Of a stretch of DNA of 64,000 bases, positions 28,652-37,364 are shown piece after piece. The notes below the pieces were generated by a model that was given only the letters and a program-made list of their open reading frames with translations, was not told where the DNA came from and ran no database searches. Made by a program: the position numbers and the translations under genes. Each line of letters begins with the position of its first letter. Within the stretch, counting starts at the first letter, position 1. The DNA comes from Caballeronia choica (GTDB lineage Bacteria; Pseudomonadota; Gammaproteobacteria; Burkholderiales; Burkholderiaceae): positions 1 through 64,000 of the forward strand of contig NZ_FCON02000022.1 of assembly GCF_001544535.1 (NCBI RefSeq), written 5' to 3'.

Positions 28652-29428
28652 CTACCGCGCACGGTAGCCCAACGCTTTCGAGACCAGAAGCGCTTGTTCC
28701 ATTAGAAGGCAGCCGATGCGGTCTGGGTCGGGGATTAGTATCCGAGACGTCGGTCCGGGGACGCTGATGGCTGCAATAGCAACGCCGTCCCTTCCTCGAA
28801 CGGGCGCAGCGAGGCAACTGACTCCGTCTTCCAGCTCGTCCTTTTCGACGGCGTAACCGCGTTGAGAAACGGCGCTCAACTCCGACAAAAATGAAGCCTC
28901 GTCAACGATCGTCTGACTAGCAATCTTCGGGAGAGGACCTTTCTGAAAAATCGCGCTCACTGCCCGCGTATCCCGCTGCCACGCCAGAATCGCCTTGGCC
29001 GAAGCGGACGTGTATGCAGGGAACGTCGCCCCGATGCCCGGAACCATTCGCAACCTATGGGTCCCCTCCACCTGATCAACGTAGACGGTGTCAGTACGGT
29101 CAAGCACGACGAGATTACTTGTTTCTCCGGTTTGCCGGGTGATGGCCTCCAGCCGAGGACGCGCGATCTCTCGTAAAGCTGAGGTGCGCTTGGAAATGAC
29201 AGTTGAAAAGCGCAACAGACGGTTGCCTAGAACGTAAGACTTCGAGGAGCCCTCGCGATCGACGTACCCTTGATCGGATAAAGTCGCCAGCAGTCGGTGG
29301 GCAGTACTCGGTGAAAGCCCGGTGCGGCGCGTGATCTCCGACAGGCTTGCACATCCGTCAGTCGCGTCGGCGAGGATGTCAAGAATGGCAAGACCGCGCA
29401 CCAGGGACTGTACGTTACTGGTATTCAT
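28652..29428 (-). CDS. IclR family transcriptional regulator
   Basis: A 258-residue IclR regulator. The winged helix is at residues 5-65 (SLVRGLAILDILADATDG, LSEITRRTGLSPSTAHRLLATL), and the effector domain has TSNLVVLDRTDTVYVDQVEG, PAYTSASAKAILAW, GYAVEKDELEDGVSCLAAPVRG and AAISVPGPTSRI. ATG 29428 has GGAGG upstream. It is divergent from the APC permease and clearly paralogous to the IclR protein at 31768, sharing most of these motifs. Likely controls the deacetylase and the permease operon via the GTGGAATT palindromes. Confidence 0.92.
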   Translation of the reverse strand: MNTSNVQSLVRGLAILDILADATDGCASLSEITRRTGLSPSTAHRLLATLSDQGYVDREGSSKSYVLGNRLLRFSTVISKRTSALREIARPRLEAITRQTGETSNLVVLDRTDTVYVDQVEGTHRLRMVPGIGATFPAYTSASAKAILAWQRDTRAVSAIFQKGPLPKIASQTIVDEASFLSELSAVSQRGYAVEKDELEDGVSCLAAPVRGRDGVAIAAISVPGPTSRILIPDPDRIGCLLMEQALLVSKALGYRAR

Positions 29429-29546
29429 TAAGTGCCGCCTCCAAACGGTTTGCCAGCCTGACATTTGCGGCGATAGTCGGGATCCTCATCCGGACTTCTA
29501 CGACATGGAAGTTTAGCCGCAACCACGCCCGGAAAAACATCGCGGG

Positions 29547-29565
29547 ATTTCCGCGCAGTGGAATT
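29547..29565. promoter_or_regulatory. Operator candidate in the IclR/permease divergent region
   Basis: ATTTCCGCGCAGTGGAATT matches the palindrome at 28579-28597 at 15 of 19 positions, with the right arm GTGGAATT identical. It lies 83 bases before the permease ATG and 119 bases before the IclR ATG. Confidence 0.5.
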
Positions 29566-29647
29566 TCTGTCTTGTGGACAATTTTGACAACGCCGAGACT
29601 AGCCATGACCGGACACAAACACCGCCGGCGATTTCTTGGAGACAGTC

Positions 29648-31039
29648 ATGGAGCAGCAACTTTCAGATGATGTCGGTGCGTCCGACATGAGGGCGGTACT
29701 AGTGGACTCTTCGTCGGAAGAAAAATCGTTCAGGGAGCGACTATCCACGGGACACGTGGTAGGACTCGCCATGGCCGATGTCTCTCCGACCATGGCTGTA
29801 TTCCTGCTTTCAGGAGCCGTGTTTGTCTCTGGCGGCACGCTCGCCGCAGGCGTCAACATCCTGATGATGGGGGTGGTCGTCCTCATTGCCATGTGTCTCG
29901 GCGAATTGGCGTCGATGTACCCGTCCGCGGGCGGAATGTACACGTTGGTTCGGGAAACGCTACCCGCGCCTTTCTCATGGGTGACGAAGTTCAATTACTT
30001 GCTGCAAGGCGTGATCATCCCGGCATCGATCGGGATTGGAATCGCGCAATTCCTGCGTGACCTTTATCCGACGCTTCCAATTCCGGATGCAGCGATCGCA
30101 TGCATGTCCATTGCGCTGGCCGCGTTCATCGCGATGACGGCAGTGGAAGTTGGCGCATGGTTGACAGGCATTATGGTCTTCGTCGAGCTTACGGTATTGG
30201 GGATCGTGACGGTTGCGGGCTTTACCCACGCGCATCAACCGATAGGGGAGTTAATTTTGCACCCCGTGATGCTCAACGCCGCAAGCAACGGAACTGTCGC
30301 AGTAGGCATGGTGGCGATCTTTGCGTCACTCGCTCCGGCATTCAATATCATCAACGGTTACGACGCGGCACTCGGTTTTGCAGAGGAGCTGCACGGCGGC
30401 AGGAAGAACATTGGAAAGGCCGTCGTATGGTCGGCAATCATCGCGTCGATCACCATCATCGTCCCGCTCGTTGCCGCGATGGTCGCTGCACCCGATCTTG
30501 TCGCATTCCTGAAGGCACCTTCTCCCGTGTTGTATGCGGTTGAAAGCGCGATGGGACCGTGGGCCAAATATGTCGTGGACATTGGCGTGACGGTTGCGTT
30601 GTTTAATGCGGCATTGTCGCTGATGATGTATTTCGGACGCGGTCTATACGCGACGGGCCGGGATGGCGCATGGCCGCAGGCCATCAACCGACGACTGGCC
30701 AGCCTTAACAAGCACTCTGTACCCGCTTGGGCGACGCTTGCTCTTGCCGTCCCGGCTTGCGTACTTTCGTTCTTTAGCTATCTCGACTGGCTCGTCAACT
30801 TCGGCGGCACGATGATCGCAGCTGTCTATTTCTGCATCGGGCTCGCAGCGTTCTGGGCGCGCATTTCCCAGCCAAACGTCGATCGACCCTTCAAGATGGC
30901 GCTGTGGCCGCTTCCTCCCTTGGTGGTTATCGGCTTCACAGGTTTTGCACTCTATTCGCAGGGCATGCAGTATTTGGCCGGCGAGCTGGTCGTGATTGTG
31001 GTCGGGCTGCTCTGCTGGCAACTGTCGAAGAAATGGTGA
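29648..31039 (+). CDS. APC superfamily amino acid/amine permease
   Basis: A 463-residue inner-membrane permease with about twelve hydrophobic helices. GLAMADVSPTMAVFLLSGAVF (first broken helix) and AMCLGELASMYPSAGGMYTLVRETLP are typical of the APC amino acid-polyamine family, as are GYDAALGFAEELHGGRKNIGKAVVWSA and YFGRGLYATGRDGAWPQAINR. It imports nitrogenous solutes by ion symport. ATG 29648 follows TTGGAGACAG. First gene of an operon with SDR, IclR, epimerase-like, creatininase-like and unknown genes, suggesting uptake of the compound they degrade. Confidence 0.9.
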   Translation: MEQQLSDDVGASDMRAVLVDSSSEEKSFRERLSTGHVVGLAMADVSPTMAVFLLSGAVFVSGGTLAAGVNILMMGVVVLIAMCLGELASMYPSAGGMYTLVRETLPAPFSWVTKFNYLLQGVIIPASIGIGIAQFLRDLYPTLPIPDAAIACMSIALAAFIAMTAVEVGAWLTGIMVFVELTVLGIVTVAGFTHAHQPIGELILHPVMLNAASNGTVAVGMVAIFASLAPAFNIINGYDAALGFAEELHGGRKNIGKAVVWSAIIASITIIVPLVAAMVAAPDLVAFLKAPSPVLYAVESAMGPWAKYVVDIGVTVALFNAALSLMMYFGRGLYATGRDGAWPQAINRRLASLNKHSVPAWATLALAVPACVLSFFSYLDWLVNFGGTMIAAVYFCIGLAAFWARISQPNVDRPFKMALWPLPPLVVIGFTGFALYSQGMQYLAGELVVIVVGLLCWQLSKKW

Positions 31040-31049
31040 GGGGGAAAAC

Positions 31050-31787
31050 ATGAGCAAGAGCGTCGTAGTAATCACGGGAGCCGCACGTGGGATCGGGTTT
31101 GCGACTGCCAAGCGTTTCGCCAGGAAAGGTGCACTCCTGGCGCTTAACTACCATGAAACCTGCGAATCCTTGACAGAGATCACTGCGCTCGCAAAGGCGA
31201 ATGGCGGTGACACGCTGCTCTTTCAAGCAGACGTTTCGGACCACCTGAAGATGGAGGCGTTTGTTGCAGAGGCCGAGCACAAGTACGGTCAGGTTGATGT
31301 ACTCGTCAATAACGCAGGCATCTTGCACTCGGTTCCCACCGTTGCTGAAACGTGGGAGCGATTCGAGCGAATGATGGCGGTCAATCTGGGCGGTACCTTT
31401 GCCACGATCCGCGCGGTTCTGCCTGGCATGCTCAAGCGCCGAAGCGGCCGTATCGTCAACGTCGCATCGGAGCTCGGCCTGATCGGCTTCGCGACTTACG
31501 CGTCGTATTGCGCGTCCAAGGGTGCCGTTATCGCGCTGACAAAAGCCGTGGCAAAGGAGGTTGCATCCTCGAACGTCCTGGTGAACTGTGTCGCACCCGG
31601 TCCTGTCGAGACACACATGCTCATCCACGACACCGTCGAATTCAATGATGAGACGCGAGAACAGATCCCTCTCAAGCGCTTTGGGCAGCCCGACGAAATT
31701 GCAGCCGCGATCGAGTTCCTGGCGGGCCCCGACGGAAGCTTCATGGTCGGCCAAGTGATCAGCCCCAATGGCGGGACAGCGATCTAA
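31050..31787 (+). CDS. SDR family oxidoreductase
   Basis: A 245-residue classical short-chain dehydrogenase/reductase. It has the nucleotide motif TGAARGIG (9-16), NNAG (87-90), the active-site Ser in IVNVAS and YCASK (Tyr153, Lys157), and the C-terminal SPNGGTAI. It oxidises or reduces an alcohol/ketone with NAD(P). GAGGGGG precedes the ATG, 10 bases after the permease stop, so the two are cotranscribed. Substrate unknown. Confidence 0.9.
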   Translation: MSKSVVVITGAARGIGFATAKRFARKGALLALNYHETCESLTEITALAKANGGDTLLFQADVSDHLKMEAFVAEAEHKYGQVDVLVNNAGILHSVPTVAETWERFERMMAVNLGGTFATIRAVLPGMLKRRSGRIVNVASELGLIGFATYASYCASKGAVIALTKAVAKEVASSNVLVNCVAPGPVETHMLIHDTVEFNDETREQIPLKRFGQPDEIAAAIEFLAGPDGSFMVGQVISPNGGTAI

Positions 31788-32640
31788 GACCAATGGCCAA
31801 TTGGGATTTCATGTGACTTCAAATGTTAATTCGTTGCTTCGGGGTCTGACAATCCTGGATGTCCTTGCAGAGGCGCCCGATGGCGTGGCGTGCTTGGGGG
31901 AGATCTCACGGATGACGGGCCTCTCGCCAAGCACGACGCACCGACTCCTGGCTACGCTCGTTGAGAGAGGATATGTAGCCCGAGGAGTCGGAACGAAGCA
32001 GTATGTTATTGGCCATCGAATGATCCACTTCTCATGCAGCGCGACTCAACGCTCCATGCGCCTCAGACAGATCGTTCGACCGCATCTGGAGTCGATTACG
32101 GCCGAAAGCGGAGAGACCAGCAACCTTGTTGTTTTTGAAGGAAAGAACGTCGTATATGTCGACCAGGTTGAGGGAACCAAAGCGCTGCGGATGATACCCG
32201 GGTTAGGCTCGACCTTTCCAGCGTACACGTCCGCATCCGCTAAAGCGATCCTTGCTTACCAAGTCGACAACGCGCCGCTTGGCGTCCTCTTCTCGGCTGA
32301 GCCGCTCACTAAGCATGCGAAGCACACTCTCATCGAGAAATGTGAGTTCGAAGCGGCGGTCCGCCAAGTGGTGACATGTGGCTATGCGGTGGAGCACGAC
32401 GAGCTTGCGGAAGGGTCTAGCTGCATTGCAGCTCCGATCCGGAGCCGCAACGGAGTGTCAATTGCGGCAATCAGCGTGCCGGGTCCAACGGCACGGGTTC
32501 TTCATCCTACGCCTGAGCGGCTCGGCTTATTGGTCATGCATCACGCCCAACAAGTGTCCGCAGCGCTAGGATTCCGACAGCTGGTTCCCACCGTGTCAGG
32601 AAAAACGGTAGTCCGCAGAGAAGTATTGGAATCGCAATGA
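31768..32640 (+). CDS. IclR family transcriptional regulator
   Basis: A 290-residue IclR regulator, paralogous to the one at 28652. Shared motifs are SLLRGLTILDVLAEAPDG, GLSPSTTHRLLATLVERGYV, TSNLVVFEGKNVVYVDQVEG, PAYTSASAKAILAY, GYAVEHDELAEGSSCIAAPIR and AISVPGPTARV. As written from ATG 31768 it overlaps the SDR end by 20 bases. A GTG at 31813 gives an N terminus closer to the paralogue and is a strong alternative. Having two near-duplicate regulators in one operon is unusual and suggests two effectors or heteromers. Confidence 0.88.
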   Translation: MAGQRSKTNGQLGFHVTSNVNSLLRGLTILDVLAEAPDGVACLGEISRMTGLSPSTTHRLLATLVERGYVARGVGTKQYVIGHRMIHFSCSATQRSMRLRQIVRPHLESITAESGETSNLVVFEGKNVVYVDQVEGTKALRMIPGLGSTFPAYTSASAKAILAYQVDNAPLGVLFSAEPLTKHAKHTLIEKCEFEAAVRQVVTCGYAVEHDELAEGSSCIAAPIRSRNGVSIAAISVPGPTARVLHPTPERLGLLVMHHAQQVSAALGFRQLVPTVSGKTVVRREVLESQ

Positions 32641-32677
32641 CGCGGAAACAGGAAAGCTTTAACAACAGGAGACAACA

Positions 32678-33586
32678 ATGAGCACCACACTTGTCACAGG
32701 TGGTCTGGGTTATGTGGGTCGTAACATCGTCAAACAGCTGGCCCAAGCGGGTCAACGGGTCGTATCCTTCAACCGCGATTACGTGGAACTCGACGACGAC
32801 TTGGTCACGGCGGTGCAGGGAGAGCTATATGACATCCCCCGCATTGTCAGAACAATCCAGCAATTCGGTGTCACGTCGGTTATTCATACTGCTGCAATGT
32901 CTCACCCCGACCTCTCGATTGAATTGCCGCTGACCACCGTTGCTGCGAACATCGATGGCACAGTGCATCTTTTGGAGGCGATGCGCCTCGCCGGCGTCAA
33001 ACGGCTTGTGAACTTCTCATCGGAAACTGTCTACGGTCATATCGACGGCGAGGTCACGGAGGAGTCAAAGCTCTCGCCAACGACACCGTATGGCGTCACA
33101 AAAGTCGCTACCGAGATGTTCGGCAAGGTGTACAACGACCTTTACCAGATGGAAGTCGTTTCGATCCGTGTATCGGAGGTCTACGGGCCAGGCAACAAAA
33201 TGCCGCAAGTGACTCGTGACATGATTAAAGCGGTCCTCGGCGGCCAACCCTTCCGAATGACGACAGGCGGCGACCATCAATTCCAGTTGATCCACATCGA
33301 GGATGTAGCGCGGGCTGCCATCCTTGCCTCCAAAGCGAAAGCGGTCAAAGGCTCGGTGTTCAACATTACGGGCGGATCACGCGTGTCGCTTAATCAAATG
33401 GCAGACATCGTGAAAATTTCTATTCCGGAGGCCGACATTGAAATCGGTCCAGGCTTCTGGCACCTCGATAAGCAAGGGCCATGGAACATCGATGCGGCTG
33501 CACGTGAACTTGACTATCAAGCGTCCCGTGAACTCAAGGAAGGCATCGCTGACTACATCGAGTGGCTTCGCAACCACGCGTACTGA
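32678..33586 (+). CDS. NAD-dependent epimerase/dehydratase family protein
   Basis: A 302-residue extended SDR. The Rossmann motif GGLGYVG lies at residues 8-14, with NFSSETVYG and the catalytic YGVTK (Tyr138, Lys142). The C-terminal half is the substrate domain (FRMTTGGDHQFQLIHIEDVARA). AGGAG precedes ATG 32678. Similar proteins in catabolic clusters act as uronate or hydroxy-acid dehydrogenases rather than sugar-nucleotide epimerases; the substrate is not evident. Confidence 0.88.
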   Translation: MSTTLVTGGLGYVGRNIVKQLAQAGQRVVSFNRDYVELDDDLVTAVQGELYDIPRIVRTIQQFGVTSVIHTAAMSHPDLSIELPLTTVAANIDGTVHLLEAMRLAGVKRLVNFSSETVYGHIDGEVTEESKLSPTTPYGVTKVATEMFGKVYNDLYQMEVVSIRVSEVYGPGNKMPQVTRDMIKAVLGGQPFRMTTGGDHQFQLIHIEDVARAAILASKAKAVKGSVFNITGGSRVSLNQMADIVKISIPEADIEIGPGFWHLDKQGPWNIDAAARELDYQASRELKEGIADYIEWLRNHAY

Positions 33587-33622
33587 TCTGGCTTGAGCTC
33601 TAGGTATTGGAGGCAAACTGAC

Positions 33623-34402
33623 ATGAAGACGAACATGATGGCGGAGATGACGTGGGTCGAGTACCGGTCCCGCCTCAAAGCGGGAGGCACGACGGTTCTG
33701 CTCCCCGTTGGTGCGTTAGAGCAACACGGACATCATCTGCCGATGGGAACCGATCACCTGTTGCCAACTGCAATCTGCAAGGCGATCGCCGATCGAATTC
33801 CGGCCATCGTCGCCGCCCCAATCGCATACGGATATAAATCACAACCTCGAATGGGTGGCGGAAATCACTTTCCGGGAACAACGAGTCTGGACGGCGGTAC
33901 CTTGACCCTAGTCGTTCGGGACATCATCAAGGAACTCGGCCGCCACGGCGTGAAGCAACTGGCGCTGATGAATGGACACTGTGAGAACCTTTTTTTTGCA
34001 ATCGAAGGCATCGATCTGGCACTGCGCGATCTTCGCTACGAAGGGATCACTGATTTGAAGATCATGCGCTTCGACTACTGGGATTTCACCACACAAGCAA
34101 CGCTCGACCAATGCTTCCCGAACGGCTTCCCAGGATTCGCCCTCGAACATGCGGCAGTGCTTGAGACATCGATGGGACTTCACGTCTTTCCCGAGCTTGT
34201 ACGTATGGATGAGCTTGTCGATGATCCAGCTGCGGTATTTCCTCCGTACGATGTCCACCCCGCCAGGCAATCATGGGTGCCGCAGTCGGGTGTCCTTTCG
34301 CCTGCCCGAGGGGCAAGCGTCGAGAAGGGAAAAGCGCTTTTCAACGAGTACGTTGACCGCATCGCAAACGCAATCCGAGAAGAGTTCGTGGAGGCCGTGT
34401 GA
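33623..34402 (+). CDS. Creatininase family amidohydrolase
   Basis: A 259-residue creatininase-fold metal hydrolase that opens cyclic amides. The N-terminal binuclear metal motif is ALEQHGHHLPMGTDH (Glu33, His35, Asp44), followed by GGGNHFPGTTSLDGGTL and MNGHCEN in place of the more common NGHGGN. GGAGG before ATG 33623 sets the start. Its GTGA overlap with the next gene indicates translational coupling. Together with the NodB-type hydrolase it suggests degradation of a cyclic amide or imide. Confidence 0.88.
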   Translation: MKTNMMAEMTWVEYRSRLKAGGTTVLLPVGALEQHGHHLPMGTDHLLPTAICKAIADRIPAIVAAPIAYGYKSQPRMGGGNHFPGTTSLDGGTLTLVVRDIIKELGRHGVKQLALMNGHCENLFFAIEGIDLALRDLRYEGITDLKIMRFDYWDFTTQATLDQCFPNGFPGFALEHAAVLETSMGLHVFPELVRMDELVDDPAAVFPPYDVHPARQSWVPQSGVLSPARGASVEKGKALFNEYVDRIANAIREEFVEAV

Positions 34403-35190
34403 CGACCCATTCAGTGCCATCCAACTATGTTGGAGTATGGAGTCGATCGAAGCTTCGAAGAGGAAATGGGCCGTGGGATTTCACCACGCGGGTCTTCTGG
34501 CTGCAAACGCCTTTTTGGCATGCCGACATTCGGATTCCGGCTGATCGACCCGATTTCTCGGGCGTTAGGAGCCTGGCTGAGTGCAGTCAGAAGCAACTAA
34601 ATGCACTATTGATGCAGGAGGCATTCTGCGGTACGACGACGGTCGAAGACGATGTATGCAGATGGTCTAGACAAATCGACTATCGCCTGCGGGACACCGA
34701 CGATTTCGGTCAGATGATGTTCAACGGCAACGACGTCGAAGAAATCGGAATCGAGACGGACTATTACGAGCTGTGGCACAAGCTCCCAGATAGCATTGGG
34801 CGGAGCTTTGCCTTGCAGCGCGATGATCTACACGGCGAGCAACGGAGATCATTCCTGTGCGTCGCCGGCGACTACTTCATCTACTCGCGCAACCGTTCCA
34901 TGTGCACATCGCCAGCCGTGCGTATTCGACGAAAGATTCAAACTGAATGCGCGGGACGTCAGGAACTCGAGGCGTTTCTCGACTACGAGTCGTCGTTGGG
35001 AAAAATCAAGGACGGCGTCGGTACAATCCAGATGTCCACACTTCCGTGGAGGGAGGGGCAAGTCGCGTTTGACCTTAATGTCATAGCTGAAGAGATTAAA
35101 GCGGCGCAACTCTCCAACAATGCGGCACGGTGCTGGGTCCTTATCGCGGGATCTGGAGAATTTGCGATCGAGAATGCGCAGGCGGCTTAA
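34399..35190 (+). CDS. Uncharacterised protein translationally coupled to the creatininase-like gene
   Basis: A 263-residue protein starting at a GTG that overlaps the preceding stop (GTGA). I do not recognise a named family. Visible features are an N-terminal GVWSRSKLRRG, then RVFWLQTPFWHADIRIPADRPDFSG, a middle rich in polar beta-like stretches (DDFGQMMFNGNDVEEIGIETDYYELWHKL), and a C-terminal LPWREGQVAFDL. There is no signal peptide or membrane helix. The pattern suggests a soluble beta-barrel or lipocalin-like protein. It is the last gene of the permease operon, so a role in the same pathway is likely. Confidence 0.75.
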   Translation: MTTHSVPSNYVGVWSRSKLRRGNGPWDFTTRVFWLQTPFWHADIRIPADRPDFSGVRSLAECSQKQLNALLMQEAFCGTTTVEDDVCRWSRQIDYRLRDTDDFGQMMFNGNDVEEIGIETDYYELWHKLPDSIGRSFALQRDDLHGEQRRSFLCVAGDYFIYSRNRSMCTSPAVRIRRKIQTECAGRQELEAFLDYESSLGKIKDGVGTIQMSTLPWREGQVAFDLNVIAEEIKAAQLSNNAARCWVLIAGSGEFAIENAQAA

Positions 35191-35799
35191 TCGAGGCAAC
35201 AATCAGGTGCTGCCAGAGAGAATGTGTCTGATGGTGGCACCTGTTCATTACCCTCCGACCCTTCCGGGCGTGTGACATGGACGCAAAGACAATCGCCGCA
35301 CGTCTGCTTGTGGCAATCGCTAAGGTTCTCTCGGTTCGTGCAGTCGCAAGGACGTCGCTTTTTTCCGGGCATCGGCCTTGGCACGGTTCTTGGCAGTTAC
35401 GAGCGCATTTTCGATGCTTGACATGGAAGTCCAACGGATCGATGCCTTGGCAAAACCGCCCTGCCGCGGTACCGCATTCAAGGATCGCGCGCAGGAGAGT
35501 CGACCACCGGCGAGACGATCCGAATTCTTCGCGTCATGCTCTGCCAATTCGTCCAGATCGTCGAACGTCAGAATCCACGCCCGCACCTCGGCCAGTAGCG
35601 AATCGAGGTTCTGTGTGAGTCGCGAGCAACTCACCAACCAGGCAATCGATCTGGTATTTGCCGGCATCCGCAGCCTCACCGGTATCTAACCTGAGCGCGA
35701 GGGCTGGCTGTCAAACAAGGTCCGGATAGGCTCGACCAAGCCGGCAACTTCTTCGACGCGTCGCGCAAGGCGCCGTGGCGCGTCGCCACGGCGTCCGCA
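35191..35799. other. Gene-poor stretch between convergent operons
   Basis: About 600 bases. A minus-strand frame at 35320-35679 (119 codons, with LAEVRAWILTFDDLDELAEHDAKNSDR) has protein-like composition, but no family was recognised and no ribosome site is convincing. It could be a decayed gene. A sigma-54-like TGGCAC sequence occurs at 35379 but is off consensus. Confidence 0.35.
35771..35793 (-). terminator. Strong hairpin after the CoA-transferase gene
   Basis: CGCCGTGGCG-CGT-CGCCACGGCG is a perfect ten-base stem with a three-base loop, seven bases past the CoA-transferase stop on the minus strand. It lacks a clear U tract, so the terminator call is tentative. Confidence 0.5.
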
Positions 35800-37323
35800 C
35801 TAGCGCCTCGGCATCCAGACGGGCAGCGACGAGCCGCGCGGCACGAGCACCGTCGCGTAGTGGCCCGGCGTGCGCGACATGCGCACCTGATCGGTGACGC
35901 CCTGATACCGTCCGGCGGGCGTGTCGGCAGCGAACAGACTGGGTTTGGCGTTTTCATGAGCGATGCTCGAACCCGCCGTCTCGTGCGCGAAGGTCTTGTC
36001 GAACAGCCCGAGTGAATACAGCCACAACGACGCACGCGAGAGCGACACATGCACGCGATAACTCCCGCCTTCGTCAACTCGCCGCATGAGGGCAGCGAGT
36101 GCGCCCGTCGTCGCGAGCCACGCGACCATGTTGTCGTTCACCACCATGACGGGCGGCAACTGGGGCGCGTCGGGCGAGCCTTCCAGCGTCGTGACGCCGG
36201 TCACCGCGCCCGCGGTCTGGTCGAAGCCGGCGCGCGTCGCCCATGGGCCCGTCTCGCCGTGCAGGCTGACCGTCACGTGGATGATGCCGGGACGCACTTG
36301 CGCGGCTTCCTCGGCCGTGAGTCCGACTTTGTCGAGGAAGCCGTGGCGCCGGTTCGCATAGAAGATGTCGGCACCGCGCAATAGCGCCTTCATTTGCGCA
36401 TTCCCCTCGCTCGCGCCGACGTCGATGAGCGTCGAGCGCACACCGACGTTCGCCGTCGTGTACATCGTGTCCACCTCGAAATCGTCTGGCCGCCAGACGT
36501 TCAGCACGTCGGCGCCGTGATACGCAAGCGCGCGTCCGATCGCGGCCCCGGCAATGACCCGCGCCATCCCCAGCACGCGCACGCCGTCGAGCGGCGCAAC
36601 GGGATCAGGGGTGAATGGCTCCGGATCCGACTCGCCGATTTTCTCGACCTGGACCAGCGGCATCGACGACAAGTGATCGACATACTGCTTCTCCTGCATG
36701 AACTCTTCCGCGCTGCGCACCATAGGCATGACCACGCCGGCGGCGGACCCTGTTTCCTCGAGTTCCCGCGCATCCCATTTGCGAAATGCCGCCGCGACCG
36801 CTTCAGGCTCATCGGTGCTCTGCAGGAGCCGCAGCGCGGATGACCTGAGCCGTGGATAAAGGTTGAACGGCATCATCCAGCGGCCGTCGCGCGTTTCGAA
36901 GAACGCTCGCATGAACGGATTGGTCGGGTCCGCCGTATTGCGCGGCGCATGGCCGTTCAGCAGTTCCCACTTGCGCTCCCAGAACGGGCAGAGCCTGCGC
37001 GGTGCCTGTCTGATGTCGAGGTGAAGGTCCTGCCCTTCTCCCGTGCGCTTCGCCCATAACGCGGCGATCGCGACAGACTTCGTCATCAGCGCGAGGCCAG
37101 CCGCAGCGCCCAGACGAAACACGCTTGGCACGATCGGATCAGCGCCTTCGAAGGTGATCGCGCCGCCGGCGCTCGCGGGGTCGATGCCGACCACGGCCAG
37201 CGTGCGCGCCAGATGTTCATGAAGGTCGAACGGCACCTCCGCTGCGACGCGCTCGCGCAGCGCGGTTTCGATCGATGCGGTGGTCGCCCGCGCGGCCGCG
37301 CCGGCTGAATCGATGTAGGTCAT
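35800..37323 (-). CDS. CoA-transferase family III (CaiB/BaiF)
   Basis: A 507-residue class III CoA-transferase, which moves CoA between carboxylic acids through an aspartyl-CoA thioester. The catalytic region is seen as RAGFDQTAGAVTGVT, and the family core as PLDGVRVLGMARVIAGAAIGRALAYHGADVLNVWRP. The core is preceded by a 280-residue N-terminal segment containing a second family-like portion, as in the longer members. The start at 37323 (MTYIDSAG) is chosen because the frame further upstream is the pnt scar. It is probably part of the acyl-CoA metabolism encoded to the right. Confidence 0.85.
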   Translation of the reverse strand: MTYIDSAGAAARATTASIETALRERVAAEVPFDLHEHLARTLAVVGIDPASAGGAITFEGADPIVPSVFRLGAAAGLALMTKSVAIAALWAKRTGEGQDLHLDIRQAPRRLCPFWERKWELLNGHAPRNTADPTNPFMRAFFETRDGRWMMPFNLYPRLRSSALRLLQSTDEPEAVAAAFRKWDARELEETGSAAGVVMPMVRSAEEFMQEKQYVDHLSSMPLVQVEKIGESDPEPFTPDPVAPLDGVRVLGMARVIAGAAIGRALAYHGADVLNVWRPDDFEVDTMYTTANVGVRSTLIDVGASEGNAQMKALLRGADIFYANRRHGFLDKVGLTAEEAAQVRPGIIHVTVSLHGETGPWATRAGFDQTAGAVTGVTTLEGSPDAPQLPPVMVVNDNMVAWLATTGALAALMRRVDEGGSYRVHVSLSRASLWLYSLGLFDKTFAHETAGSSIAHENAKPSLFAADTPAGRYQGVTDQVRMSRTPGHYATVLVPRGSSLPVWMPRR

Positions 37324-37364
37324 GCTGGTCCGCCTGTGAGAATGAGCATTGAAAAAGCGCGCGC

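Noticed and set aside
35379-35393. Sigma-54-like TGGCAC-N5-TTGG
   Set aside because: The second element is off consensus (TTGG rather than TTGC). There is no enhancer-binding regulator nearby and no gene placed to use it.
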